From: Aldehydirespirator sp963667505
Lineage (GTDB): Bacteria > Actinomycetota > Acidimicrobiia > Acidimicrobiales > Aldehydirespiratoraceae
Assembly: GCA_963667505.2 (NCBI GenBank)
Contig: OY763490.2
Coordinates: 2,356,001-2,420,000 of the forward strand
Direction: 5' to 3'
DNA length: 64,000 bases
Shown in pieces: positions 48,844 through 58,141 of the stretch (the stretch's first letter is position 1; each line of letters opens with the position of its first letter). A program made the position numbers and the translations under genes. Below the pieces are notes generated by a model that ran no database searches, was not told the DNA's origin, and saw nothing but the letters and a program-made list of their open reading frames with translations.

Positions 48844-49059
48844 GTGTTGGCGTTCGACCTGTGAGTGTTGGCGTTCGACCGGTGAAGGACTCGACCTGTG
48901 AGTGTTGGCGTTCGACCTGTGAGTGTTGGCGTTCGACCGGTGAAGGACTCGACCTGTGAGTGTTGCGGTTCGACCTGTGAGTGTTGGCGTTCGACCGGTG
49001 AAGGACTCGACCTGTGAGTGTTGCGGTTCGACCGGTAGAGGACTCGACCAGTGAGTAGG
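48832..49059. repeat. Compound tandem repeat spanning the LigB-type stop and the amidotransferase start
   Basis: The units are TTCGACCTGTGAGTGTTGGCG (21), TTCGACCGGTGAAGGAC (17) and TCGACCTGTGAGTGTTGCGG (about 20). They recur in a higher-order pattern of roughly ten units from 48832 to 49059. The TGA of the first CTGTGAG is the LigB-type stop (48841-48843), and the GTG of the last CAGTGAG is the start of the next gene (49051). Most internal units also contain GTGA. Confidence 0.95.
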
Positions 49060-49788
49060 CCACGGCGGGCACTGGTCCTGGCCCACGAGCCGGGGGGCAC
49101 CAGCGCGCTGGTGGGCGAGCGGCTGGCGCAGCGGGGCTACGACGTCCACGACCACGTGGTGACCGCCGACGTGAAGCGCCCCAACGACGCCGCGCCCTTC
49201 CCCGACGCGACCGACTACGACGTGCTGGTGCCGATGGGCTCGATCCGCTTCCTCACCAACACCGACGAGATCGACGGCTGGATATTCGAGGAGATCGACA
49301 TGATGAGGGCGGCCCGACACCGGGGCACCCCGATCCTCGGCGTGTGCTTCGGCAGCCAGCTGCTGGCCGTCTCCTTCGGCGGATCCGTGGAGCGGGCCCC
49401 GGAGCCCGAGATCGGCTGGTACGAGATCCACGAGCCCGACCCGTCAGCCAACGGGGCGCGCAACCCGCTGGGGCCCGGGCCGTGGTTCCAGTGGCACCAC
49501 GACCGCTTCAACCCTCCCCCCGACGCCGAGGTGCTGGCCGTCAACGACAACGCCGTGCAGCTGTTCCGGCTGGGACGCTGCGTGGGCACCCAGTTCCACC
49601 CGGAGGTGAATTACGCCCACGTCGAGGGCTTCCTGTCCGAGGCCGACGACGAATACCTGGCCGAGTACGGAATCGACCCTGCCCAGATACTGGAAGGGAT
49701 GCGCCGCCACGAGGAGCGCAACGCCCGCCAGTGCGCCGCGCTGGTCGACTGGTTCCTCGACGAGGTGGCCCCCTCGCAAGCTCGATAG
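49051..49788 (+). CDS. Class I glutamine amidotransferase-like protein
   Basis: The product is 245 residues from GTG 49051. GVCFGSQLLAVSFGG has the nucleophile Cys (GxCxGxQ) and TQFHPEV the His-Glu of the catalytic triad. DVLVPMGSIRFL takes the place of the usual PGGP-type loop. Stand-alone GATase1 proteins hydrolyse gamma-glutamyl compounds or pass ammonia to a partner. With two glutamine-synthetase-like genes and a PuuD-like gene in the region, gamma-glutamyl amine hydrolysis is a plausible role (inference). It is last in its operon and convergent with the molybdoenzyme. Confidence 0.9.
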   Translation: MSRPRRALVLAHEPGGTSALVGERLAQRGYDVHDHVVTADVKRPNDAAPFPDATDYDVLVPMGSIRFLTNTDEIDGWIFEEIDMMRAARHRGTPILGVCFGSQLLAVSFGGSVERAPEPEIGWYEIHEPDPSANGARNPLGPGPWFQWHHDRFNPPPDAEVLAVNDNAVQLFRLGRCVGTQFHPEVNYAHVEGFLSEADDEYLAEYGIDPAQILEGMRRHEERNARQCAALVDWFLDEVAPSQAR

Positions 49789-49871
49789 GGACGGCTGACG
49801 CGCCCTCGACGAGGAGACACCTGACCTCGCCGACCCGGAGAGTGCCGCGCACGCGACTAGCGAACCACCGA

Positions 49872-52271
49872 CTAGAGAGTGATGCGGCCGTATATGGACA
49901 GCTCCACGGCCTCGAACTCCACGTCGAAGGACATCTCGTGCTCGTCGAGGAACTCGGGGAGCTTGACCGGCCGTGTCTTGGTGCCCTCCGGGCCCTTGGG
50001 CAGGTGCTCGGTCGGCCCGTACTCGGCCTCGAGCCGGGCCACCTCGTCGTCGGGCAGTCTCTCGAGCCGGCAGGGAACGCCCTTGAACTGGGGGATGCCC
50101 TGCTCCCAGTCGATGAACTCGGGGTCGTCGTCGGAGGTGAGCTGGGCGTCGGAGAAGTCCCACATCCCCGACATGTTCTCCAGCCCCGGGCGCGACTCCG
50201 GCTTCCACCAGCCGTGCGGGACCCGGACGAGGCCGTCGGGCATGGTCGAGCGGATGAACACCCGGCCGATCATGGCCCCGGTCGGGGTCGTCACCCGGGC
50301 CCAGTCACCCTCGTCCACACCGAGCGACACGGCGTCGGCGGCGGCCAGGTAGAGGGTCGGATCCTTGGCCCGCTTGCGGAACTCGGGGATGTGGCGCTGA
50401 CCGGTGCGGTAGTACTCGTCGTCGGGAAGCCCGATGAACATCTGCATCGGGTACTCGTCGGTGGACGGCGGCGTCTCCCGGTAGTACGGAAGCGGATCGA
50501 AACCGAGGTCGTCCAGGATGGACGAGTACAGCTCGACTTTGCCCGACGGGGTGGCGAAGCCCGTCGTCAGGTACTTGCGCTCTGTGCTGCCCGGTGCCGG
50601 CTCGGGGTCGGGGCTCGGGAAGCGACCCGCGGCCACCACGTCGGCGAAGACCTGGCCGCTCGGCTCGACTCGATAGTCGAGGAACTCCTCGCCCGTCTGC
50701 CACGGGAACACCTCGCCCATGCCCATGCGCTGGGCCAGCCCGTGCCAGAAGTAGACGACGCTCTTGCACTCGCCGGGTGGTTCCATCCCCTGTTCGCTGA
50801 TGCCGGCCAGCAGGCCGGGCCGCTCGAGCCAGGAGTCTCCAGGGAGCACGTAGTCGGCCAACTGCGCGGTGGGCGTCATGGCGTGCTCGTAAACGACGAG
50901 GAGCTCCTGGGCCATTAGCGCGTCGTAGATCCGCTTGGTGTTGGCGAACGACATCAGGGTGTTGTTGGCCAACGCGAAGAACGCCTTCACGGGATAGGGA
51001 TCACCCTCGGCCATGGCCTTGAACACCGCCATCGGGTTGGCCATGTAGCAACCGCTCACCAGGTTCGCCCACTTGTGGCCCCACACCCGCAGAGTCGGCT
51101 CGTTCAGAGCCATCTGGGCCCTGTAGGTGAATGCGGGGAAGTCCTGGGCGCCGAGCTGCTTGTCCTTCTGCTCCTGGGGGAGCACGTCGTGCATCTCGAT
51201 CTCGGTGTCGGACCTCACGGCCGGGTTGAAGCCGGCGAAGACGTCGCCACCCTTGGCGTCGAGGTTGCCGGTGATCGCCCGCAAGGCGCACTGGAGCCGG
51301 ATGGCCGAAGTGCTGTTGATCAGCTGGTCGGTGATCGGCGTCCACGGGAAGCATGCGCTCTCACTGGTGGCGTACATCCGGGCGGACTCGACGATCATCT
51401 CGGCGTCGAGACCGGTGATCTCGGCCACCCGCGACACCGGGAACTGTCGGATCCGCTCGGCGAACTGGTCGAAGCCGACAGTCCAGTCACGGACGAAGTC
51501 GGCGTCGTAGAGCCCCTCCTCGATGATCACGTTGAGCCAACCGAACAGGAGCGCGGTGTCGGTGCCCGCCCGGATGGGGAGCCACAGGTCGGCCAGATCG
51601 GCGTTGCCGCTGCGCCGGGGGTCGATGACGATGAGCTTCGCTCCCCGGGCCTGCGCCATCCGGATCGACTTGTGCTCCAACGTCCAGCTGTGACGGCGAG
51701 GGTCATGGCCCATCAGCACGATGCAGCCGGTGTGCATGAAGTCGCTGCGGGGGTACCAGCCGTACACGAGCCGGTTGACGGCCGCGGTGTTGCCCATGCA
51801 GTAGGCCACACCGCCGATCCAATTGGGGGAGCCGAGATGGTTCATGAACCGCCGGCTCAAACCGTTGTCGAGTCCGATATTGGCGTCGGAGGTGGCCATG
51901 GCGAACGCCTCAGGCCCATAGCGCTCGACAACAGTCGTCAAGCGGGCGGCGATGCCGTCGAGGGCGTCGTCCCAGCTGACCTCCTGCCACTGGCCCGCGC
52001 CCCGCTCACCGACCCGTTTGAGGGGCCGCATGAGCCGGTCCGGGTGGGCGAACGACTTCGGCGCATACGCCCCCTTCATGCACAGCACGCCCTCCAGAAT
52101 CGGCGTGTCGCGCGAGGTGACCTTGACCACGCGGCCGTCCCTGACCTTGACCGAGACAGGGCAGAAGCCGTCACAGCTCGCGCAGATGACGGACTTGACC
52201 TCGTCGTCGTCACCGGTTACGAACCTCTTGCTGGTTGCGGGTCTCTTGCTTTCCAGTGCAACCGTGGTCAC
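49872..52271 (-). CDS. Molybdopterin oxidoreductase (DMSO reductase family, [4Fe-4S]-containing)
   Basis: The product is 799 residues. The N-terminal cluster site is CASCDGFCPVSVKV with a fourth Cys in GVLCMKG (Cys-x2-Cys-x3-Cys-x26-Cys). The molybdopterin domains contain GPEAFAMATSDANIGL, CMGNTAAVNRLVYGWYPRSD, KLIVIDPRRSGNADLADLWL and ALRAITGNLDAKGGD. The C-terminal dinucleotide-binding domain starts near 610 and has VRVPHGWWKPESRPG. There is no twin-arginine signal, so it is cytoplasmic. The family includes assimilatory and formate-type dehydrogenases, arsenite oxidase-like and aldehyde-acting enzymes; the substrate is unknown. Confidence 0.93.
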   Translation of the reverse strand: MTTVALESKRPATSKRFVTGDDDEVKSVICASCDGFCPVSVKVRDGRVVKVTSRDTPILEGVLCMKGAYAPKSFAHPDRLMRPLKRVGERGAGQWQEVSWDDALDGIAARLTTVVERYGPEAFAMATSDANIGLDNGLSRRFMNHLGSPNWIGGVAYCMGNTAAVNRLVYGWYPRSDFMHTGCIVLMGHDPRRHSWTLEHKSIRMAQARGAKLIVIDPRRSGNADLADLWLPIRAGTDTALLFGWLNVIIEEGLYDADFVRDWTVGFDQFAERIRQFPVSRVAEITGLDAEMIVESARMYATSESACFPWTPITDQLINSTSAIRLQCALRAITGNLDAKGGDVFAGFNPAVRSDTEIEMHDVLPQEQKDKQLGAQDFPAFTYRAQMALNEPTLRVWGHKWANLVSGCYMANPMAVFKAMAEGDPYPVKAFFALANNTLMSFANTKRIYDALMAQELLVVYEHAMTPTAQLADYVLPGDSWLERPGLLAGISEQGMEPPGECKSVVYFWHGLAQRMGMGEVFPWQTGEEFLDYRVEPSGQVFADVVAAGRFPSPDPEPAPGSTERKYLTTGFATPSGKVELYSSILDDLGFDPLPYYRETPPSTDEYPMQMFIGLPDDEYYRTGQRHIPEFRKRAKDPTLYLAAADAVSLGVDEGDWARVTTPTGAMIGRVFIRSTMPDGLVRVPHGWWKPESRPGLENMSGMWDFSDAQLTSDDDPEFIDWEQGIPQFKGVPCRLERLPDDEVARLEAEYGPTEHLPKGPEGTKTRPVKLPEFLDEHEMSFDVEFEAVELSIYGRITL

Positions 52272-52332
52272 AGGATCGATCCTATCTCCGGCGTCATTCT
52301 GGCGTTTGACATCCTGGTGTTTGACCGGCGTC

Positions 52333-53817
52333 TCACAGCAGGGCGAAGTACTCGCGGTGCTCCCACTCGGTCACGTCGTCGGAGTCGACGGCATCTTCGC
52401 CGCTGGCCTCGACGAAGCGGTTGAACTCGAAGCGCTTGAGCGTGAGCCAGTAGTCCAAGAACTGGTCGCCGAACGCCGAGCGGTAGACGCTGTCGTTCTC
52501 GAGGGCGTCGAGGGCGGCGCCCAGATTGGTGGGGAGCTGCTCGACCTGGGCGGCGTAGGGCTCGATCTCCATCGGCCCGGGGTCGAGTGCCTGGTCGATT
52601 CCGGCCAGGCCGGCTTCGATCTGGCTGGCCATGTACAGGTAGGGGTTGGCGGCCGGCTCGCCGACCCGGTTCTCGATGTGGCTCGCCGGATCTCCGGGGC
52701 TGGAGATGACACGCACCATCGCCGCCCGGTTGTCGAACGCCCACGCCGCCCGGTCAGGGGCCAGGGAGTAGGGCCGGTTGCGCCGGTAGCCGTTGACCGT
52801 CGGCGTGGTGAAGCTCGACGCCGCCGATCCGTGGGCCAGGATCCCGGCGACATAGTGGCGGCCCACGTCGGACAGCGCCTCCTCGCCGCTGGGGACGAAG
52901 ACGTTCTCGCCGGTGTCGAGACTCGTCAGCGACTGGTGGAGATGCCAGCCGGAGGGGTAGAAGCTGGGGATGCGCGGCTTGCACATGAAGGAGGCCAGAT
53001 GGCCCATCCGGCGGCAGATCTGCTTGGTCGCCGTGCGGAACAGCACCATGGCATCGGCCGGTTCCAGTCCTTCGAGGACGTCGAAGGTCGTCTCGATCTG
53101 GCTCGGCGCCCACTCGTCCTCGAGCGTCCGCAGCGGGAGCCCGAGCGACAGCAGGTGGCTCCGCAGCACCGAGAGCACGTGGTCCACCTCGTCGAGGTGG
53201 TTCTCCAGCAGGTACGAGTAGCCGGTGGCCACCGGCATCACCTCCGGAGGGTTGGGCGGAAAGCCGGGACCGCCGAGCCCGGCCGGATCGAGGGACGGGT
53301 CGACGATCCTGGTGAGATACCACTCCACCTCGAGGCCGGAGACAAACCCGTAGCCTCGCTCGGCCAGCCGCCCCAGGGACGCCTTCAATATTCCCCGCGG
53401 CGACAGGGGGAACGGTCGCCCGTCGCGGTGATGGAGGTCGGCCAGGATCCAGCCGGTGCCAGGGGCCCAGGGCAGCACCCGGAAGGTGGACGGGTCGGGC
53501 ACCATCGTGACGTTGGGAACCCCGCTCAGCTCGTCGACCCCGAATCCGCCTCCGGCCATGAAGGGGTTGAAGACGATCGAGTTGGCCGGGTCGAGGGAGA
53601 ACGGGGCCATCGAGATCTCGCTGCCGCTGCGCAGCGCCGCCTCGAAGGCGGGGATCGTCAGCGACTTGCCTCTCAGGAGCCCGTGCTGATCGGGCCACGA
53701 CACCCGGACCGCTTCCAGCCCCTCGGCCTCGATCCGCGATCGGATCTCGGCCACTTGGGCTCGCTGATCGTCGGACCAAAGGCCTTGGTCGTCAATGAAA
53801 TTCCCGGACTCGCTCAT
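52333..53817 (-). CDS. Glutamine synthetase-family protein (GlnA-like), copy 1
   Basis: The product is 494 residues. A beta-grasp N-terminus (VRVSWPDQHGLLRGKSL) precedes the catalytic barrel with SGLEVEWYL (metal Glu), PSGWHLHQSL (His), NRVGEPAANPYLYMASQIEA and TPTVNGYRRNRPYS. It diverges from housekeeping GlnA and resembles gamma-glutamyl-amine ligases of the PuuA/GlnT type, which ligate glutamate to an amine using ATP. It lies 61 bases upstream of the molybdoenzyme on the same strand. The short gap contains two near copies of TGGYGTTTGAC. Confidence 0.88.
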   Translation of the reverse strand: MSESGNFIDDQGLWSDDQRAQVAEIRSRIEAEGLEAVRVSWPDQHGLLRGKSLTIPAFEAALRSGSEISMAPFSLDPANSIVFNPFMAGGGFGVDELSGVPNVTMVPDPSTFRVLPWAPGTGWILADLHHRDGRPFPLSPRGILKASLGRLAERGYGFVSGLEVEWYLTRIVDPSLDPAGLGGPGFPPNPPEVMPVATGYSYLLENHLDEVDHVLSVLRSHLLSLGLPLRTLEDEWAPSQIETTFDVLEGLEPADAMVLFRTATKQICRRMGHLASFMCKPRIPSFYPSGWHLHQSLTSLDTGENVFVPSGEEALSDVGRHYVAGILAHGSAASSFTTPTVNGYRRNRPYSLAPDRAAWAFDNRAAMVRVISSPGDPASHIENRVGEPAANPYLYMASQIEAGLAGIDQALDPGPMEIEPYAAQVEQLPTNLGAALDALENDSVYRSAFGDQFLDYWLTLKRFEFNRFVEASGEDAVDSDDVTEWEHREYFALL

Positions 53818-53888
53818 ACTGATCCTTCCTACCTTTAGAGGCGGCGGTCACCATAGGTCACCGAGCCACGCGGAACCCAACCGAGCCG

Positions 53889-53961
53889 CGCCGGATCAAC
53901 TCGTCCAGAACAGCGCGGGATCGACGTGTCCTGAACGACGCCGGATCAACTTGTCCACGAC
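53889..53961. repeat. Three imperfect ~25-bp direct repeats upstream of P450 copy 2
   Basis: CGCCGGATCAACTCGTCCAG, GCGCGGGATCGACGTGTCCTG and GACGCCGGATCAACTTGTCC (key parts) succeed each other at about 25-base steps, 26-98 bases before ATG 53987. Spacing near two and a half helical turns and position suggest regulator-binding sites, or simply another small tandem duplication. Confidence 0.6.
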
Positions 53962-53986
53962 GATTTCGGCGGGCTACTTTCCGCCC

Positions 53987-55246
53987 ATGACCTGGGTCGA
54001 GCCGTACCTGTCCGATCTGGGCGCGGCCGACGCGGACTTGAGCGACCACGACTCGTTCACCTCGGTCGTTCCCCACGCCACGTTCCAGCGACTGCGAGCC
54101 GAGGATCCGGTCTCATGGTGCGACAAGGAGGACGGCGCGGGGTTCTGGTCGGTGACCCGTTACCGCGATGCGCTCACCGTCAGCCGGGACGTCGAGCGAT
54201 TCAGCTCGGCCCAAGGCATCAGCATGGACGACATGGCCCCCGACGAGATCGCAGTTCGGCGCTCGATGATCGAGACGGATCCCCCGGACCACACTCGGCT
54301 GCGACGGCTGCTCAGCCGGGGATTCACCCGACGCACGGTCGAAGGGTTCGAGGATGCGATCCGAGAACTGGCTGTCGATGTCATCGAGCAGGCGCTAGAA
54401 CGCGACGAGTTCGACTTCGTCGCCGACATAGCCAAGGAGCTGCCGATGCGAATGCTGGGCCAGCTGCTCGGTATCCGCGACGACGGGCGGCGCCTGGTCG
54501 AGCTGGGTGACGCTCTGCTGTCCAACACCGACCCAGACTTCACCGATCATCCGGTGGGCCTCACCGACACCGACGAATACCGGCTGCTCCCGTTCCGCAG
54601 CCCAGCCGCGCTGGAGCTGTTCGAGTACGCCGACGCCGAGGTCGAGTTGCGACGCCAGGAAGACCGCGACGACGTCATCGCCCAACTGCTGGCCCCCACC
54701 ACCGACGGCGACCCGCTGACCGACCTGGAGTTCAAGAACTTCTTCACCCTCCTGGTGATCGCCGGCAACGACACCACCCGCTACACGATGACATCGGCGC
54801 TGCTGACGCTCATCGAGCACCCGTCGTTGTGGAAGGCGTGGCAGGACGACCGGTCCCTGACCGAGACCGCGGTCGAGGAGATACTGCGCACGACCACGGC
54901 CACCGCTCACATGCGTCGCACCGCCACCGCCGACACCACCCTCGGGGGCAGCAGAATCAAGGCCGGGGACAAGGTCGTGATCTGGTTCCTCTCGGCCAAC
55001 CACGACGAGGAGGCGTTCGAGCGACCGTTCCGCTTCGACTTGGCCCGATCCTTCAACGACCATATGGCGTTCGGCCGCAACGGCCCCCATTTCTGCCTCG
55101 GCGCCTGGCTGGCCCGGATGGAGGTCCGCATCATCTTCGAGGAGCTCCTCGACCGGGTCGGCCACTTCGAACTGGCCGGCGACACCGCCCGTCTCCGGTC
55201 CAATCTGATCCTCGGCGTCAAGACCCTGCCGGTGAAGGTTTGCTAG
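53987..55246 (+). CDS. Cytochrome P450, copy 2
   Basis: The product is 419 residues from ATG 53987, chosen because it aligns with the start region of copy 1. I-helix IAGNDTTRYT, ExxR EEILR, heme loop FGRNGPHFCLGAWLAR. It is a close paralogue of 46565-47845 and divergent from glutamine-synthetase-like copy 1. P450s near glutamine-synthetase-like genes recall the mycobacterial morpholine/piperidine clusters, in which a P450 opens a cyclic amine; that parallel is only suggestive. Confidence 0.94.
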   Translation: MTWVEPYLSDLGAADADLSDHDSFTSVVPHATFQRLRAEDPVSWCDKEDGAGFWSVTRYRDALTVSRDVERFSSAQGISMDDMAPDEIAVRRSMIETDPPDHTRLRRLLSRGFTRRTVEGFEDAIRELAVDVIEQALERDEFDFVADIAKELPMRMLGQLLGIRDDGRRLVELGDALLSNTDPDFTDHPVGLTDTDEYRLLPFRSPAALELFEYADAEVELRRQEDRDDVIAQLLAPTTDGDPLTDLEFKNFFTLLVIAGNDTTRYTMTSALLTLIEHPSLWKAWQDDRSLTETAVEEILRTTTATAHMRRTATADTTLGGSRIKAGDKVVIWFLSANHDEEAFERPFRFDLARSFNDHMAFGRNGPHFCLGAWLARMEVRIIFEELLDRVGHFELAGDTARLRSNLILGVKTLPVKVC

Positions 55247-55248
55247 TC

Positions 55249-55269
55249 CCGGTCGGCGAGGTCGACCGG
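55249..55269. terminator. Candidate hairpin between convergent P450 copy 2 and the Rieske gene
   Basis: CCGGTCG (55249-55255) and CGACCGG (55263-55269) form a perfect seven-base stem with a seven-base loop, starting three bases after the P450 stop. No T-run follows. Just beyond, CGCCGTCAG occurs twice, the second copy containing the Rieske gene's stop. Confidence 0.45.
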
Positions 55270-55310
55270 CACCGGAGCCGCGATGTCGCTCGCCGTCAGT
55301 CGTCTCGCCG

Positions 55311-56609
55311 TCAGGCGTCGGTCAGGGGCGACGCCCAAGACGACGCGGCGCGTCGGGCGGCGTCGAGTTCCTTCCACGCTTCATCGAAGTCCTGGCCGGT
55401 GGTGACCGCGTCGATTGCGCCAGGACCGGACACGGGGTTGTCGCGCCCCAACAAGTTGGACGGTGCCGGGTCGGCTGCGGCGGTCAGGAACCAGCGTCGG
55501 TGGGTGCGCACGCCGACGTCGCTGGGGCCGAGGTGCTCCTCGGCCCGGTCGTAGATCGACCCCTGCGACTCGACCGCCCATTGGTCGTGGACGTTGATGT
55601 CGCTGCCCATCCCGGTGAAGGTCTGCGTCCGCTGCTCCTCGGGGTCGTACCCCCACTGGTCGAAGCGCCCGTGGAGCGGCCGGTACTCGGGCAGCCTCAC
55701 CGCCGTGACCCGCTGCTCCCTCATCAACTCGGCATCGACCGGCTCATCGAAGCTGACGAACATCGAGTACCAGTAGCTGCTGCGATCGTCGATCGGGACG
55801 TGCCACTGGGTGATGCTCATCTCCCGGCTCATGGGGATCGTGATGGCATTGGGAAAGATGCAGTACGAGATCCGGACGTGGGTGAACTCGCCCCGGAAGT
55901 CGCGGGTCGTCCGCATCCGGAAGCCGAACGAGGTCGGCTCGGCCACGATGGTGGGGTGCGAGGCCTCGCGCATCAACTTGGCGACGGTCACCCCCGTGTC
56001 GGCGACCAGGCCGCGGAACTGCCGTCCGTACTGCTCGGAGTCGTCGTCCAGGAACCGGTGGAGGAAGGCGGCGTGGGAAGGATCGACGCCGACCTCCTGC
56101 GATTGCATCCAATTGGCGTCCCACAGGCCCTTGAACGCGAACACATGGGTCTGGGGTGCGATGAAGCAGTCGAACCCGGGCATCGGCGGCGGCTCCCCTT
56201 CGCCGAGAAACGCCCACACGATGCCGTTGCGCTCCTGCACCGGGTAGCTGCGATGGCGGATCCGCTCGCGGAGGCGGCTGGTCTCCGGCTCGGTCGGCGT
56301 CTCGAGACAGTGCCCGTCGACGTCGAGCAGCCAGCCGTGGAACGGGCAGCGCAGACCCCCGTCCTCCAACCGCCCGAAGCTCAGGTCGACGCCTCGGTGG
56401 GGGCAGCGGCGACCGACAAGCCCGAGCCGGCCCAGTTCGTCGGCGAACAGCACCAGCCTCTCGTTCATCAACGTCACCGGCACGAGCGGACGATCGCCTG
56501 CCAGCTCCTCGGTCAGCGCCGCCGGCTGCCAGTACTGGCGCAGGATGTGGCCCCCCGGCGTACCGGGGCCGGACTCAGTGAGCACCCGGTTGGCATCCGC
56601 GCTTACCAT
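55311..56609 (-). CDS. Rieske [2Fe-2S] aromatic ring-hydroxylating oxygenase, alpha subunit type
   Basis: The product is 432 residues. Rieske ligands are CPHRGVDL and CPFHGWLLD (Cys-x-His...Cys-x2-His). The mononuclear iron site is in QSQEVGVDPSHAAFLHRF with Asp and two His. The domain order is that of phthalate/vanillate/phenoxybenzoate-type oxygenases, which work as alpha-only oligomers with a separate reductase. A -10-like TATACT lies nine bases upstream on the minus strand, so the mRNA has little or no leader. Substrate unknown; probably aromatic or N-methylated. Confidence 0.93.
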   Translation of the reverse strand: MVSADANRVLTESGPGTPGGHILRQYWQPAALTEELAGDRPLVPVTLMNERLVLFADELGRLGLVGRRCPHRGVDLSFGRLEDGGLRCPFHGWLLDVDGHCLETPTEPETSRLRERIRHRSYPVQERNGIVWAFLGEGEPPPMPGFDCFIAPQTHVFAFKGLWDANWMQSQEVGVDPSHAAFLHRFLDDDSEQYGRQFRGLVADTGVTVAKLMREASHPTIVAEPTSFGFRMRTTRDFRGEFTHVRISYCIFPNAITIPMSREMSITQWHVPIDDRSSYWYSMFVSFDEPVDAELMREQRVTAVRLPEYRPLHGRFDQWGYDPEEQRTQTFTGMGSDINVHDQWAVESQGSIYDRAEEHLGPSDVGVRTHRRWFLTAAADPAPSNLLGRDNPVSGPGAIDAVTTGQDFDEAWKELDAARRAASSWASPLTDA

Positions 56610-56653
56610 CCAATTTCAGTATACCGCGACGACCGGACCCTAGGCTCACCGGC

Positions 56654-57079
56654 GTGAGGCGCGGCAATATCGCATTGACCATCGCTTGCTGTTTGCTGGC
56701 GGTCGCGGTCTCGGCGTGTTCGGGGGCCCGCTCGTTGAGCTGTCCAGAGGGGACCGAGCGGTGGGTCGAGTACCGGCTGTTCATGGGCCGCGGCGGTCCT
56801 GACGGCGAGATCGTGCATGACGATGCTTGGGAGGTCTTCCTCGACGAGGAAGTGACCCCGCGGTTCCCCGACGGACTCACGGTGGTCGACGGCGAGGGCC
56901 AGTGGCGGGGCTCCGACGGCGTCATCAAGCAGGAGCGCTCGAAGGTCCTGGTGATCCTGGCCCCGCCCGGGGGCGGCGCGAAGGCACGACTCGACGGGAT
57001 CTCGCAGGAGTACAAGCAGCGTTTCAGCCAGGAGGCAGTGCTGCAGACGGTGGACGAGGCCTGCGTCGCCTTCCTGTGA
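56654..57079 (+). CDS. DUF3574-family lipoprotein
   Basis: The product is 141 residues from GTG 56654. A signal peptide ends at the lipobox VSAC near residue 21. The mature part has WVEYRLFMGRGG, WEVFLDEEVTPRFPDGLTVV, GQWRGSDGVIKQERSKVLVI and YKQRFSQEAVLQTVDEACVA, which is the DUF3574 pattern. The domain is small and its function unknown. The gene sits alone, divergent from the Rieske gene. Confidence 0.85.
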   Translation: MRRGNIALTIACCLLAVAVSACSGARSLSCPEGTERWVEYRLFMGRGGPDGEIVHDDAWEVFLDEEVTPRFPDGLTVVDGEGQWRGSDGVIKQERSKVLVILAPPGGGAKARLDGISQEYKQRFSQEAVLQTVDEACVAFL

Positions 57080-57092
57080 GGCTGCGAATCCC

Positions 57093-58046
57093 CTAAGCGA
57101 CTGTCGGAACGTTGAAGCGGGCGGTTCGGGCGACGATGTGCTCGCAGAGGGACCGGACCTCGGCGGGGTCGTCGGTGTGCTGGGAGGGCTTCACGCAGAA
57201 CGTGGTGAAGCCGGCGTCGATCTGGTCGCCGAAGTCGGCCATGGCCTCGTCGATGTCGGCGGTGTCGTCGGGGCCGGCGAACACCGCCCGGGTGCCGCCG
57301 ACCATCTCGAGGCCGTCCGGGTCGCGGCCCGCGGCGGCGAGTCCGGCCCGCAGCGCGGCCAGGTCCTCTGCGCTGGGCGAGCCGAAGGGGTGGAAGCCGT
57401 CGCCGTAACGGACGAGGCGCCGCAGTAGCGCAGGGTGCATCGACTGGCCGCCGAACCACATTGCGGGCCGGGCCGGGTCGCGCCGCCATGGCTTGGGCAC
57501 GCAGTACACGTCCCGGAACCCGAAGCGGGGCCCGGGATGCGACGCCGGAGTGTACTCCCACAGCGCGGTCATGGCTTCGAGCTGCTCGTCAAGGATCGGG
57601 CCGCGCTCCGCGAAGGGCACGCCCAAGGCCTGGTACTCCTCGGCGTGCCACGACACGGTGGGCTGCACTACCAGCCGTCCCTCGCTGAGCCGGTCGAGGG
57701 TAGCCAGTTCCTTGGCCAGCAGCACCGGATGGCGCAGAGGCGCGATCACCGCGCCCATCACCAGACGCACCCGCCGGGTGGCCGCGGCCACCGCGGCCAG
57801 CAGCACGTTGGAGCTGGGCCAGCTCGTGGCCGGATCCTGGTTGCCGGGAGCCGCGTAGGCGCGCGGGTTCACAGGGCGGCCGAGCGCCCCGGCCGACGGC
57901 CCGAGCACGACGTGCTCGCTGGCCATCACCGCGTCGAATCCGGCCGCTTCGGCGTCGGTGGCCAGCCGCACCAGCCCCACCAGATCGTCGGGATCGACGA
58001 GGGTGTCGTTCTCGGTGAGGATCAACAGCAACCGCGGCTCAGTCAT
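57093..58046 (-). CDS. LLM-class flavin-dependent oxidoreductase, copy 2
   Basis: The product is 317 residues. LVRLATDAEAAGFDAVMASE and AVAAATRRVRLVMGAVIAPL, then GRLVVQPTVSWHAEEYQALG and AMWFGGQSMHPALLRRLVRY, align closely with copy 1 at 29619-30554. The same C-terminal pattern (FCVKPSQHTDDPAEV / FCMKPSQFTDDVAQV) is kept. It lies downstream of glutamine-synthetase-like copy 2 on the same strand. Likely an oxygenase or dehydrogenase using FMN or F420. Confidence 0.9.
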   Translation of the reverse strand: MTEPRLLLILTENDTLVDPDDLVGLVRLATDAEAAGFDAVMASEHVVLGPSAGALGRPVNPRAYAAPGNQDPATSWPSSNVLLAAVAAATRRVRLVMGAVIAPLRHPVLLAKELATLDRLSEGRLVVQPTVSWHAEEYQALGVPFAERGPILDEQLEAMTALWEYTPASHPGPRFGFRDVYCVPKPWRRDPARPAMWFGGQSMHPALLRRLVRYGDGFHPFGSPSAEDLAALRAGLAAAGRDPDGLEMVGGTRAVFAGPDDTADIDEAMADFGDQIDAGFTTFCVKPSQHTDDPAEVRSLCEHIVARTARFNVPTVA

Positions 58047-58141
58047 CGCTTCCGCCTCAGAACCCGTACCGGCCCTGCCGCGCCAGCCTGCCGCTCGCTG
58101 GCGTGGAGCGGAACCGGGCGGTCACGGTGCGCTCTGCGGGA

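Noticed and set aside
46400..49059. CRISPR arrays at the repeat clusters (also 3386-3609 and 24156-24326)
   Set aside because: The repeats are directly adjacent or compound, without unique spacers of constant length, and no cas genes are near.
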